Source of the DNA: Hypholoma sublateritium FD-334 SS-4
Taxonomy: Eukaryota > Basidiomycota > Agaricomycetes > Agaricales > Strophariaceae
Length of the DNA stretch: 64,000 bases
Assembly (NCBI GenBank): GCA_000827495.1
Contig: KN817665.1
Location: forward strand, 1-64,000
Reading direction: 5' to 3'
How positions within the stretch are numbered: the first letter of the stretch is position 1; the number at the start of each line of letters is the position of its first letter. The notes beneath the pieces were generated by a model. That model had not been told where the DNA came from. It was given only the letters and a program-made list of their open reading frames with translations, and made no database searches. The position numbers and the translations under genes are program-made. Below are positions 35,473 to 46,624 of this stretch, piece by piece.

Positions 35473-36707
35473 ATGGGCAGACGCCGCGCTAAAAATCCTC
35501 TACGACGGAAGGTTTCTCGCCCCGTCGTCACGGTTTACGACTCAGACGGCGAGGTCGTTGCGTCCCCTCCGCATCCCACAAGCAGACTCGACCTCGTACC
35601 ATTGGTACCCCAGAAGCGCGCTACGCATCCAGCGATAGACAACGCACCGGCCACTAGCCCCGCGCGCCCAGACGTCCTCTCGCAGATGCCGTTCGACGTC
35701 TTCATTGAGGTGCGTCACTACCCCCCGCGCGCTGAAGCCCATCCTCATACCACGCGCCAGATTCTAGGGTACCTGCCTACCGAGGCGCTCCTCGCGCTGT
35801 CGCGCACGAGCCGCCTCCTCCAGGGCGTGCTGCACGAGCGCAGCGCATCTGGGCGCGCGGGTACCGCGCCGCGTGGGCCCCGCGCTGTCCGGCCATCAGC
35901 GGTGAGGCGCGGTGGGGGGTGCTGCTGTTCAGAGAGCACTGCCAGGTGCGTTTTCCGCCTTTGTGTGTGAGGTGGGGGCGGGGTGACCCGTGTTTGTTAT
36001 TTGTAGGGCTGTGGATCGATGACGGGTGAGAGGGCGGATTTCTTCATCCGGAGGCGGTATTGCATGAAGTGTAAGCTTCACTTGTGCGTCGGTCGGGATG
36101 TTTTCTTTCTTTCGCATCAGAGCTGATGGTTTTTCCAGCTGCATCCGGCGGGACCGCATCCCGGCAGTGTACCCCGCTCTCGCCGAGTCGGCGCTCGCGC
36201 TTATGCCGTACACAAGGCGTACGGGTCTCCTCCTTCTCCCCCTTAAAATTAACTCTGATTAATTGGTCTGTTTTTGCAGTCCTCCGACGGTATAAAGGCC
36301 GTAGGAAGGTAGACGATTATTTCCTGAAAGCCGACATCGCCGAGGTATCTCGCGACCTGGCCTTCCACTCCGAGATCGGCCAGGCGGCCTCCGAGTCCAC
36401 GCCCGACGCCGCAGCGGCTGCGCTGGATGACTACAAAACGCACAGGCGCGCGCTCGTCAAGGAGATAAATAGGGTGAGATATCGCTCTCTCGGCTTGGTG
36501 TTTAGAATTGGTTGCTGATTATCGAGGTGTTGCATGCGCATGCAGCGGGTGTGCCATTTCGACACGTGGGTCAAGGAGCGCGCGGAGTATGGGACGGAGG
36601 GCTACGACTCGGAGTGCTCGTACGACTCGGACGACGTGCGGTGCACCAGCCAATTCGAGTGGTGCTGGAAGTGCGATTCTGAGGGCAAAGGGAAAAGGCA
36701 GTGGGCG
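35473..36707 (+). pseudogene. F-box protein gene with a frameshift
   Basis: Exons 35473-35709, 35761-35945, 36007-36070, 36123-36224, 36280-36473, 36546-36707. The F-box reads LSQMPFDVFIEILGYLPTEALLALSRTSRLL and is split by intron 1. Around 35846 one base appears missing: HERSA continues in another frame as IWARGYRAAWAPRCPA and WGVLLFREHCQ. Later exons give GERADFFIRRRYCMKC-type Cys pairs, YFLKADIAEVSRDLAF, and a Cys-containing end FEWCWKCDSEG. This is the layout of agaricomycete F-box proteins, which recruit substrates to SCF ubiquitin ligases. The last exon runs into the TCACGCAC repeats, so the 3' end is probably lost. Either a pseudogene or a sequencing slip. Confidence 0.65.
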
Positions 36708-36735
36708 GTAAGTGAGGTGAGTGAGGTGCGTGCAC

Positions 36736-36778
36736 GCACTCTCACGCACTCTCACGCACTCTCACGCCCCTCCCACGC
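36736..36778 (+). repeat. TCACGCAC repeat, cluster 1
   Basis: Four to five tandem ctctcacgcac-like units directly after the last F-box exon. Confidence 0.75.
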
Positions 36779-37203
36779 ATTTCGAATGCGGTCTCACTCA
36801 TTTTTGCACTGCTTCGCACGGCAAAGGTGCGGCATTGGCATCGGCGTGCTCGGCATTCGATTCCCACCACCGTCCAAATCGTACTTAGGTGTAAAATGAG
36901 TGCGCGAAATCTGCGCGGGTGCTTGGACTCCCGTACAGCTGGTCTAATTACATTCTTTAGATATTGATACACCTTTAAAAATACGTACCAAGTGAAAATA
37001 ATACAATATGCTGTGTGATTTGGATTTGCAGCAGTTGATACGTATGTTAATCATACGACGAACTCTCCAGTACATATTCCAAGTCACAGGTATTTTCGAA
37101 CATTGTCAGCAACTAGACAATAGCCTTGATTTTAGATACACTTATACACTGCATCAGCGCTGACATACTGATCTCACATGGCACTTGAGATTACTGAGAC
37201 CCA

Positions 37204-37532
37204 TAGGCACTCTTACACTCACCGGCCCTCATACTCACGCACCATATTCACACACTTTTCACTCGCACTCACGCATTAGCACGCACCCACACGCACCCAC
37301 ACGCACACTCACGCATCATCACGCACCTTCACGCTTCCTCACGCGCCGGCACGCACGCCTCACGCACCTTCACGCACCGCCGTAGAATCTCACGCACCCC
37401 CACGCACCCTCACGCACCGCTGAGTTCAGCTCACTCATACTCACGCACGCCTCACGCACACTCATGTACGCCTCACGCACCATTATGTATGCCTCACGCA
37501 CCCTGACACATGCATGATGCACCATCACGCAC
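37204..37532 (+). repeat. TCACGCAC repeat, cluster 2
   Basis: More than 20 imperfect decamers of the TCACGCACnc type, mixed with cctcacgcacg variants. Open frames here are artefacts of the repeat (His/Thr/Pro-rich). Confidence 0.85.
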
Positions 37533-38610
37533 CTTCAAGGACCTTAGTAAGTGTTCCTGATCAATACACATTTCTAGCATCCCTAAATTAATGTGGGACG
37601 AGCATGGCAACCATGTTTCTGGCACAAAATCAAGACTAGTAGACTGCTGCTTCGTCCTGCGTATCTAATGTACCGTTACACAGTTCTGTTCCATGTCTTA
37701 AGTATGTGTACACGCTTCGTGCGTGCGCTCTTTGTTGCACATGCACTTCCTCGAACTGTTCTCGCCGCCCATCAAGTCGCACCACAGTGTCCCATGTGTT
37801 CTTCTTGAAGTCGGTACATTGTCATATCATACGGCCCTCCCCTTCTCATTTATGTTGGCTCCGCCGCTGTTCTCTCCTTCCCGCTCCGCCGCGTGGTCAT
37901 CTAGAATGTATTTTGATGGTGGACGGCGGCTGCGTATTGTTGGGTAAATTCTAGACGCTGTTGTCTCTCTCATCCCTCCCGTTCTCTATACTGACCTGTC
38001 CATGTTGTACAGGATGGCTCGCGCATCGTCCCATGCTGCGCCGCGGGTACATGGGATAATTCGATGGGTGGGCTTCAGCGCTCATGCTGTTCTGTGACGC
38101 TTGAAGCATGAAGGCTCAAAATTGGAGAGACGCAGACGCATGCCGCGCGATACGGCATGTTCATTTTATTCGCGCTGGCAGTGCTCTATTTTATGGCACG
38201 CGTGCTCCTCGAGCGACCCCGCTTTCGGAATCTATGCAAATGGTGCGTCGTGCTCTGCGCGTCACGTCCGCGCTACCTCCACCCCTCCACCCAGCGGCGT
38301 CGTCGTCGGCCGCGCGCACCTTTGTCCTTGCCTCTGCACGCGCTCCTTCGCAGGGCACTCGTTCACCTCTCATATTACGCGCCGGGTTCCAGAAATCTCA
38401 TTCCTGCATGAATGCGTAGCTGGCGCGCCGCGCGTTTTTATGTCGCGTGAGTTGATACCTTATATTGATGATTCCCCATGTGAATCTCCGACGTGCGGCG
38501 CGCAAAGGCCTAATTTTAGAGGATACTAAACTTAAATACATATTTTCTAGAGAAAAGTAGGATAATATCATGCACATGTACTTGTACTACGAATATGACA
38601 ATCCTATATA
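37533..38610. other. Spacer between repeat clusters, no gene recognised
   Basis: Short overlapping frames only. It is flanked by the same repeat on both sides. Confidence 0.4.
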
Positions 38611-38840
38611 TGACGAAAGACACTCACGCATACACACGCATCACTCATGTACCATTCACTTACTTACCCACATACCGCCCACTGACCGTCACGCATCGCC
38701 CACTGACCTACACGCACCACTCACTCACTTGCACGTACCACTCACTCACCCTCACGCGCCCCTCACGCACTCGCACGCACCGCTCACGCATTCTCACGCA
38801 CCCTCACGCATTCTCACGCACTCACTCACGGCACACTGCC
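38611..38840 (+). repeat. TCACGCAC repeat, cluster 3
   Basis: Imperfect units of actcactcac and tcacgcac types, densest at 38750-38830. Same motif as clusters 1 and 2. Confidence 0.8.
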
Positions 38841-38887
38841 TTTTACCTGTGCCCCGATTCTGACATATTGTACCGATAAATAATGGT

Positions 38888-39191
38888 TTAGGTCATATCG
38901 CTCGTAGTGGTGTCATCAGGGCGCGAGATGGCGCCGGCCTCAGACCATTCCACCACGACCGCCCCGACCCAACTCTGCTTGTCATCCAAGACGCATACGG
39001 CGGCCCCGCCGCCTCGCCGAGATGGGGCGCACGCCCTAAACTCCAGCACGTGCGCGTGCGCCAGGAAGCCCCGTCCTCCTGACAGTATCTGCGCGAGGCG
39101 GTTCCTCGGCGAGGGCAAGTGCCTTGCGCGGCGCGCGGCGCGCGGCGTCGGCGGAGCTCGATACGGAGTAAGAGTCGATGAGGAGCCCTGA
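38888..39191 (-). pseudogene. Second HET C-terminal fragment
   Basis: The minus-strand frame reads AHVLEFRACAPSRRGGG, then AAVCVLDDKQSWVGAVVV and SEAGAIS, matching HALEFRTCVARF, TVCILDDAQRWVGTV and SEASAIS of the HET remnant at 25225-26072. Nothing before or after continues the protein, so it is an isolated fragment of a different HET paralogue. Confidence 0.65.
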
Positions 39192-39634
39192 GCGAGCACT
39201 GATGGAGATAAATAGGACGAGGTGGCGATAGCGCAGATCGGGGATTTTGTGAGAGGAGGTCCCAGCGACCATTTTGGAAGTGTGGGGAATACCAATGGGG
39301 CAGGAGAGGCCTTGCGAACATCCCTTTTCTGAGTTCTCGTCGTCCGAGAGAGCCCGCCACGCCGCGTTTCAGCGTCATTCGCTTATAACGTGAATGAATA
39401 AGGGCAAATAGGAAGGTCAAAGGTGCCGGCCAAATACCCCACCGTATCTTCACCGCCCCCTACGCGTGAGCGTATTTGTTAGCAATGATACCTTCTTTTT
39501 GACACTGCTCTGCGTGTGTAATCAATTCAATGCGTGGGTAGGACACTGACCTAAGCTACAAATTTAGCGGATGAAAAGCTTTATAATCAAATGCTCTGTA
39601 AATCATCGTTAATACCTACTTGCATCCGCCCCCC
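39192..39634. other. Intergenic, upstream of P450
   Basis: Probable divergent spacer. No gene recognised. Confidence 0.4.
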
Positions 39635-41785
39635 ATGATGGAGAGCCCCGCACTGGTGGCCATCTCAGCTTTAATTGTGGGTGCCACAATCTGGGTTTCA
39701 TGGACATGGGCGACATCCAGGGCGTTACGGCCCTTCCCACCCGGCCCCAAACCACGTCCAATAATAGGAAATCTATTCGACTTGCCCCAAGAGCACGCAG
39801 CGAAAAGGTATTCCGACTGGGAGAAGAAATACAACAGTAAACATATCTCAGATACTACTTCGGTTGAAGCTGGCCATTGACATTGGTTTTTGCTCAGGTA
39901 AAATTCTACATGCAAGCTCACTGGGCACACATATTCTTGTGCTGAACAAGCTGGAGGACGCCATTGAATTGCTCGAGACTCGGTCATATAAATATTCAGA
40001 CAGGCCTTATAGTCCTATCATTGACATGTCTGTATTATTCGTGTCCCCTACCTGTGTTACGTGGGCTGACTGCGACATGCGGAAGGGTCGGTCTGAATGG
40101 ACATGTAGCGCTAATGCAATACGGAAATTTTTGGCGCCTGCACAAGAAGGTCTGCCAGCAGAACCTCCGGGAGAAGGCGTCTCAATTATACTACCCCATC
40201 CAACTCCAGAAGGTGAGACACTTTCTGAAGAATCTACTTGAGACGCCGGATGATTTCCAACGGCACAACAAGCTGTGAGTGCTCTTAAAGTCATACAGTC
40301 AGAAACTCAGTGGTAATCGTAGATTGTCCGTCGGTATCCCGCTAGCCACGATGTATGGGTACGATTTGGAGGGGGTAGATGATCCGTACATCACAGCAGC
40401 GGACGAGAGCGCGTTTCTGGTAGGGCAACTGCTGCGACCGGGCGGGTCGCTAATCAACGTGTTCCCGCTTCTGCGCCACATCCCGGCCTGGTTTCCAGGT
40501 GCCGTGTCACGCCGAATTGCAGAGCGCGCGCGACAGTTGATAACGGAGACTATGCGAATCCCCATGGATGATTTGAAGAAGCGAATGGTGTGTCGTGTAC
40601 TGTTGGATCTCTTAAATCGCCGACGGTCATGGCGTGTTTGTTAGGCAGAGAGGCCGGTTCCACCTTCCTTGGTATCGAGCTTTCTGGAAAGAAAGAATGC
40701 AGGCATGGCATCCGATGAAGAGGAAGAAGTTATCAAGGGCGTAGCATACACTATCTATGCAGGTGTGTGCGTCTTATACCACTAGTATTTTCGGGCCTTG
40801 ACATTCATCAACCAACAGGCGCATCTGACACTGTAGGTGAACTTTACGACATGCAATATAACTCACAGAGTATCTGTAGACAATCTCGGCAACCAGCACC
40901 TTTTTCTATCTTATGGCAACCCATCCAGATGTGCAGAGAAAGGCGCAAGAGGAGCTAGATCGCGTTGTAGGCTTTTCACACCTGCCAAGTTTTGAAGATA
41001 GGCACCAAATGCCGTACGTTGACGGAATATATCGGGAGATCCTCAGATTACACCCACCTCTGGGCCTTGGAGTGGCTCACGTTCTCACGACGGATGACCA
41101 CTATAAGGGCTATTTCATCCCGAAAGGTACGTGTACCGTTCGTTGTAATGCCCTAGCCGCCTTTCAGAAATTATACGGTACCACAGGAACGATAGTTTTC
41201 GCCAATATATGGTATACACCCATGGGATCAAACCAAGATATTCACATTCTAACTTGAATTTATAGGGCAATGAATCACGATGAAGAGGTGTATGAACATC
41301 CCTCCAAATTTATGCCGGAGAGGTTCTTGGACAATAGCGGCGCATTAACAAAGGATCATCGAGCCCTCGCTTATGGATTTGGCAGACGGTGAGTAGCCAA
41401 TAATCACAATACCATGGCGGATTAGAAAAATAGTGTCTCACGTATACCGCCATAGAATTTGCGTTGGAAAGCATGTCGCCAGCTCCTCCGTACGGAATTT
41501 TCGCCCATTCAATTTCGAAGGCAACGCTTGAATAACGCCCGCTTAGATGTGGCTCATTATCGCATCCGTTCTCGCAGCATTCGAAATATCGCAAGCAAAG
41601 GATGAAAATGGGAATGAAATCCTGATTGATGACGAATACCAAGACGAAAATGGATTCACACAGTGAGTGCTGTAACATCCATCCCCAACAGTATTCCTCA
41701 CAAGTCGCGCAAAAGGCATAAAGCACCGTTCAGGTGCTCAATTACTCCTCGTTCATATCGTGTCAAAGATCTATTGTCAGAGTAG
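39635..41785 (+). CDS. Cytochrome P450 monooxygenase, copy 1
   Basis: Twelve exons: 39635-39836, 39898-40027, 40086-40274, 40311-40587, 40645-40762, 40819-40832, 40880-41126, 41187-41211, 41266-41388, 41456-41489, 41547-41662, 41692-41785; 522 residues, all phases close. An N-terminal membrane anchor is followed by FPPGPKPRPIIGNLF. The I-helix AGASDT is built from exons 5-6 (exon 6 is 14 nt), with TISATSTFF following. ExxR is in YREILRLHPP; PERF is present. The heme loop YGFGRRICVG has Tyr where Phe is usual; it ends PFRCSITPRS. It is an ER-bound heme monooxygenase using NADPH-P450 reductase; the substrate is unknown. A second ATG at 39638 is equally possible. It is a paralogue of 55477-57678 with the same intron positions. 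Confidence 0.9.
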
Positions 41786-44700
41786 TTCGAAGTACGACGA
41801 AATGCGGGTGCAGGATACGCGTCGATGTGGATACAAAGGGAGAAGCACATGCGACCAGTTGGATTGTCAAATTCGAGGATAATAGTCGAAGAGTATGGAT
41901 GCCCGTCATAAGTGACCGAGAGACAGCCGCCGCTGTTAGAATAATATGAACAGAGGGGTATTGAATGTAAGTGGGAGGAGCTGCGTCTCAGGTTAAGCTT
42001 CTGTAGCGAGTTCTTTTTCCAAAGCATGGAGTAGTTGGTATATGCGTTGCTTTCGCGGCACGTACAAAGATGCAGAATGCGGAGTGAGGGCGGGGACAGG
42101 TGCCGACCGGGCAGTGGAGTGTGGCGTACGCGAGGGCTGGGCCCTTGCTCTACGATCAGCCGTGTGCGGGTGGAAAACAGCCACCTACAGCACAGTAGGC
42201 GAAATGCACAGCGCTTAGATTGAGCGTGAATCAGACGCCGTGGTTGTCGAGGAACCAGTGCCAGTAGACGCTGCGAGACGGAGGACGCGGGAAGATTCGG
42301 CGAGCCGCGGGCGTGCATATTGCCTGTTTGGAGGGGGGGGCACTAGGATTGAAATATTGAAGCTGAAGCTGAAGGTCGACAGGACATGATAGGAAACTGC
42401 GCTCGCTCGTGTGCGTCTGAGAAGTGAGCGAAATCTTCTCAATGGACGTCGTGGCCATTTCATGGTTTTCGCGTGTAGATGCTGTCCCGGCCTCCCAGCG
42501 CGTCAGCTGGCAACGTCCATGCAAGCAGGTTTGTAGGCTAGGCGACTTAGTCGGTGACAGAGTGCAATGCCCTGTAAAACGAGGTCAGCATATTTGAAGA
42601 TAACTGTACCGGTACTCCACCGAACTAAACAGTACACACTTCTGCAGACTGCGATGTCCGCATGATTTTTAACAGCGTGTCTTTGATTCTGAGCGGTACG
42701 TTACAAGGGCTCCGCAAGGACGTGGGCACTGGTATTTCTTTTTCATACGTCGGGATAGCATCGAACAGGGAGCATGTGTGGTATGCAAGGAGAAAGTCGC
42801 GGTGGTGGTGTGCCAGCGAGAACGCCGGGCCGACACGCAGTGGCTGTGTTAGGTAATTTACAGTCAAAGCGGCGCTTGAATCTGCTTGAGCGCACGACCG
42901 CGCACGACGAATATATACGTCTACGGCCACCACTACTGCACGGCGGCTGAGCTCTCCGTCTACACGCCAACGCTTTTCAAGAACATCTCCTTTTCTTGCC
43001 CTTTTACGTCGCCTCATTTCAACCCCCAATGTCGCGTACATGTCTAGCCTGAGCGCTGAGCGTCTGCTCGCGTTGCCCCCCTCCTCCCCGCTGTCCCACG
43101 CGCGCCCGTACCTCGACGCCCTTACTCGCTCATGCGCACGACGCACGCCGCCTCCGGCCGCATGTCCCGTCTTCCAAACGTGACTGCAACTATGACGAAG
43201 AGGGCCGTGAAAAACGATGTTCAAGATTTGACTCCTAGTACTACCTACTCGGAAGCTTTCGAGCAAAGTTGGCGTCAGAGCAGGTCCTAGTGCAGGATGA
43301 CTACGTTCAATACGTAGACTGTCGATGCATGTCTCTGTTTCTGTGGATTTTGAGCCCACAATGTCGAGCATACGCATACGAAGTAGAAGGGAACGGACTC
43401 ACTTTCCGAGATGCCCCTCGATATCCCCCTCGAGGTTTGTACATTCCACCACATCATCAGAGCGGTTTCGATAATGCCGCTACCAGATCCTACCCCAGCT
43501 CACGTCCCTGGAGGTTGGATCACATCAACATTTTGTACACAAGCCGCCAACATCGAAATGTAGCCGGCGCGACTGCTGTTCGAGAGGTATGTTCCGTGCG
43601 CGGATGAAGACAGCGCGGCCGTTCTTGCTCCACCGGTGCGTCGTGAGCGATCTTGTGCCGCAGCGGAGTCTTCGCAATATCCGCTGGGAAGACATCGTAG
43701 TGGACCGAACGGAGGTGCAGCGGGGAGGGAAAGAACATCGGAGGCCGAAGCGCAAGCTCCTCCCCGCTTATTGCTGCCCGCCAAGCGCAGTGCACCTGCG
43801 AGCGGTGTGTGTCCTTCTTCTCCATGCTACTTGTGTGGGGAAGGAGCGCCCTCAATTACGCTATCGAACTCGTCAATCGCACAGGCAGCAGTAGCTACAA
43901 TTCCTTCCACATGGGAGACACGATGCACGTCCCTTGCCCGTCGTGGCGGTGGCGATGGACGTCTCTGAGCTTACTGTCGTGCATAACCCCCATCTTCACC
44001 TGAATTTGACCGCCCCTCAGGATCAAATGCCGACCTTCCATTTTAGTATCTGAATCTCGAGGGAGAAAAGGGATGTTATTTTGTCCAACATTCAATGCTT
44101 ACAACCTCCCCCATCATTACAGCTCCACAATTTGTAGCGATAGGAACGTTTATGAACCCTGATACAACGCGCATCATTGCGAAACGTGTCATCCTCAGTC
44201 CTGCAAGTGAAATGGACTGGCGCGCACCGCCGGCGATGAGGCCGGCCGGCCTAGGCCCAGGCGCAACCCGGGCGACGCTCCAAGTCAGAGTCCGTCCGTA
44301 TCACTTCGAATCGTATGCATCCTGATATTCAAAGCTTGGCCTCCAGAGCTGGAGCTCTGATAAATTGAACTTGTGGACGTGGATTTTTTATCAGTGACAA
44401 GCATGCTTCGGATTTATGAGCGTTACGAGGCAGACATGATTCAACGTTCAGAAATATTATAAGTACTATCAAGCTCCTACTATTGAACCCATGCACGTGG
44501 ATATTTTACCTCGTCAAACTGAAGTCACAAAATTCATCCATTACCTATGATCTTCTCTACTTACTGTCAGACTGAGTCTGTATACTGTGGTGCGTGTGGC
44601 GGCAACCAATGTACGCCGATGAGCCTGTTGACACCTTGGAAAATAAGACACGCTGAAACGCGGAGTGTCCGATGGATGTATGCAGATTTCGGTGAAGCTA

Positions 44701-45043
44701 TTGGGTGCTAACCGCAAATGTACGAGCATCTTATAGCCGTTTGATAGATATTTTCGTATTCTGATAGAGATTTAGACAATAATACTACTCTGCCCACAAC
44801 TTCTGATTGTTGGTGCAGGAAGGTACGTGTATAGACTAGGATTTAGATGGCTACCCCCTACATTCTGACAGGTGCCTCATCGGAGTCATGGTCTGCTAAC
44901 TCAAATAGCACAGGAAACAAAGAAGATACAACTGAATAGAATAGGGTCCAGAATGTATTTAAGCTCTCTCAGCTACGCGATTCATCCTCCATCTTCCTCG
45001 TGAATCAGACCAGTGCGCAAATCAGCTTTACTTACGGAGCACT
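41786..45043. other. Long intergenic region with decayed sequence
   Basis: 42000-43200 is GC-rich. ggtatatgcg near 42036 resembles the antisense of the large gene at 28903, perhaps another relic. 43200-44340 has open frames on both strands but no splice-consistent model. 44340-45043 is AT-rich. TATTTAAG at 44954-44961 is a plausible TATA-type element, 83 bp before the next gene. Confidence 0.4.
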
Positions 45044-45689
45044 ATGCATGTTTACTTGGTCAGTTTCTTTGATTGAGCCGTAACGTGTAAACACTGGCGC
45101 AGTGATTTTTGCTCATGAATGTTTTCCTACAGAAAACAATCGCCGCGCTTGCCATCGTGGCCCTCGTTCCTTCGACTAATGCCGTTGGATGCTTCAGCGG
45201 AGGGTAAGAAAATGATTACCAACACACCGTGTACTTGTGTTCCCAGACTAACTAATGTACCCGGATGAATAGTCAAGCTGGCGATTGCAGCACGGCTATC
45301 GCTGAAATATGTGGCCAAGTAAATGGCGTCACGGTAAGTACCGTTATCCAACACGAGTAGTGGGCCGATTTACTAGACAGTTGATATTGACAATGCATGC
45401 TTTACTCAAGTTCAACGAAGGAGAGTCGGTAGCCACCTGTGCCAACGTCGGCGACTTTCACTGCAAGTAAGTTCAAGTGATAGCTTATTCTTCAAATAGC
45501 AGACTCTTACATTTTTCTCACTCTAACAGCTTGGTTGTCGCCAATAACGCAGGAGACGGCTCCGCTATCAGCACGGAGGAGTGCACCGCGGATATGACCG
45601 CCACCAACAATGGCTGCCATAGTCATGGCGGCATTCGAGCTGACGGAAACTTCTTACTCACTCTGGACCCAAATGCAGGCTCCTGCTGA
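45044..45689 (+). CDS. Small secreted cysteine-rich protein
   Basis: Five exons: 45044-45058, 45133-45203, 45273-45333, 45411-45466, 45530-45689; 120 residues. A signal peptide is plain (MHVYLKTIAALAIVALVPSTNA). The mature part has eight cysteines (GCFSGG, DCSTA, EICGQ, TCANV, HCN, EECTAD, GCHSHG and a terminal SC), an even number that fits four disulfides. No family was recognised. Very small exons with consistent phases support a real gene. Such proteins in agaricomycetes are candidates for apoplastic effectors or wall-associated factors; that is inference only. Confidence 0.72.
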
Positions 45690-46187
45690 ACATTTCCGCG
45701 ATAGGAGGAATGTCACCTTCCTCCCGTGTAGCAGTCTAAGAATTTTACTGGACGTTGAATATTGAAAATGTTGCGCAACGGGGGTAGTACTATATTTAGA
45801 TGAATGCTAACAATAGAAATATCTAAAGATAGATATGTGACGCAGATCGAGGTAGAAAATGTAACCTGTACTGGAGTGATTGGCCCGGAGTACCTGTTTT
45901 CGCGTCCTATGGGGACACCGGCGGCACCTGGAAGATGAGAGCGGGGGTCATCACGACCAGATTCGAACGATTGTAACACACATCATTCATGGAAACTTAT
46001 TTGAGTAGATAGGCGCATATTTATAAGGGAGATGTGCAAGCATGAATACCTAAAAAACAAACCATGCAAGGTTGTCAAGCAGCCATTGAATGCGGTCCGA
46101 GACTCAGAGATGCGGCTCGGAGGAGACGCGGCGGGACTTGATTGATCTATTTATATCCGGTGCCCATGGTGGCAAGTTTGTGTTTGT
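45690..46187. other. Intergenic, no gene seen
   Basis: 3' side of the secreted-protein gene. AT-rich. Confidence 0.4.
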
Positions 46188-46583
46188 ATGCTATCGCCTT
46201 CAGTGCCAACCTCAGAACTGCACAATGCTGTCGACCCCGAGTCGCAACTGACGACAAACCAACCATTGCAGACTTTTACATCGCTATACTTACGCGCCTT
46301 TCAAGCATTAAAAGTCCATGATGCCGTATTGACAGTCAGCGCACACGAATTTGAAGAAATGGGAACAATACATCCTCCGGCAATCCTCCGGGGGGCGCAG
46401 GCTGAGGCAGCGACGAGTGACACCTTTCCCAAACTTGTCCCAAGCTCGAGGCAGAGTTTACTCCCAGAAGAAAACTTTTCGATACTTACTCACCTGAAAG
46501 GTATTCGTGTGCGTGAGTCGAAGCGCTTTCACAGTCTCACTAATAACGACCTCACGACAGAGACTGGATATGCTTCATATTGA
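46188..46583 (+). CDS. Short hypothetical open frame
   Basis: 131 residues from an ATG at 46188 with ordinary composition (SLYLRAFQALKVHDAVLTVS). No motif, signal peptide, paralogue or intron support. It could be random; kept because it is the only open frame in this gap. Confidence 0.2.
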   Translation: MLSPSVPTSELHNAVDPESQLTTNQPLQTFTSLYLRAFQALKVHDAVLTVSAHEFEEMGTIHPPAILRGAQAEAATSDTFPKLVPSSRQSLLPEENFSILTHLKGIRVRESKRFHSLTNNDLTTETGYASY

Positions 46584-46624
46584 AAGAGAATACATCACTA
46601 TCCTACACACCGACCGCAGCACTC

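Noticed and set aside
36736..37532. CRISPR-like appearance of short direct repeats
   Set aside because: There are no unique spacers of constant length, and the context is eukaryotic. These are tandem minisatellite units.
37185..38879. His/Thr/Pro-rich frames over the TCACGCAC arrays
   Set aside because: Translation of a minisatellite in several frames; not a gene.
41456..41546. Apparent stop inside P450 copy 1 after the heme loop
   Set aside because: Resolved as an intron (41490-41546) by comparison with copy 2; the gene is intact.
42625..43377. 250-residue minus-strand frame between P450 copy 1 and the secreted protein
   Set aside because: No motif and no homologous copy in the window; opposing frames are equally open.
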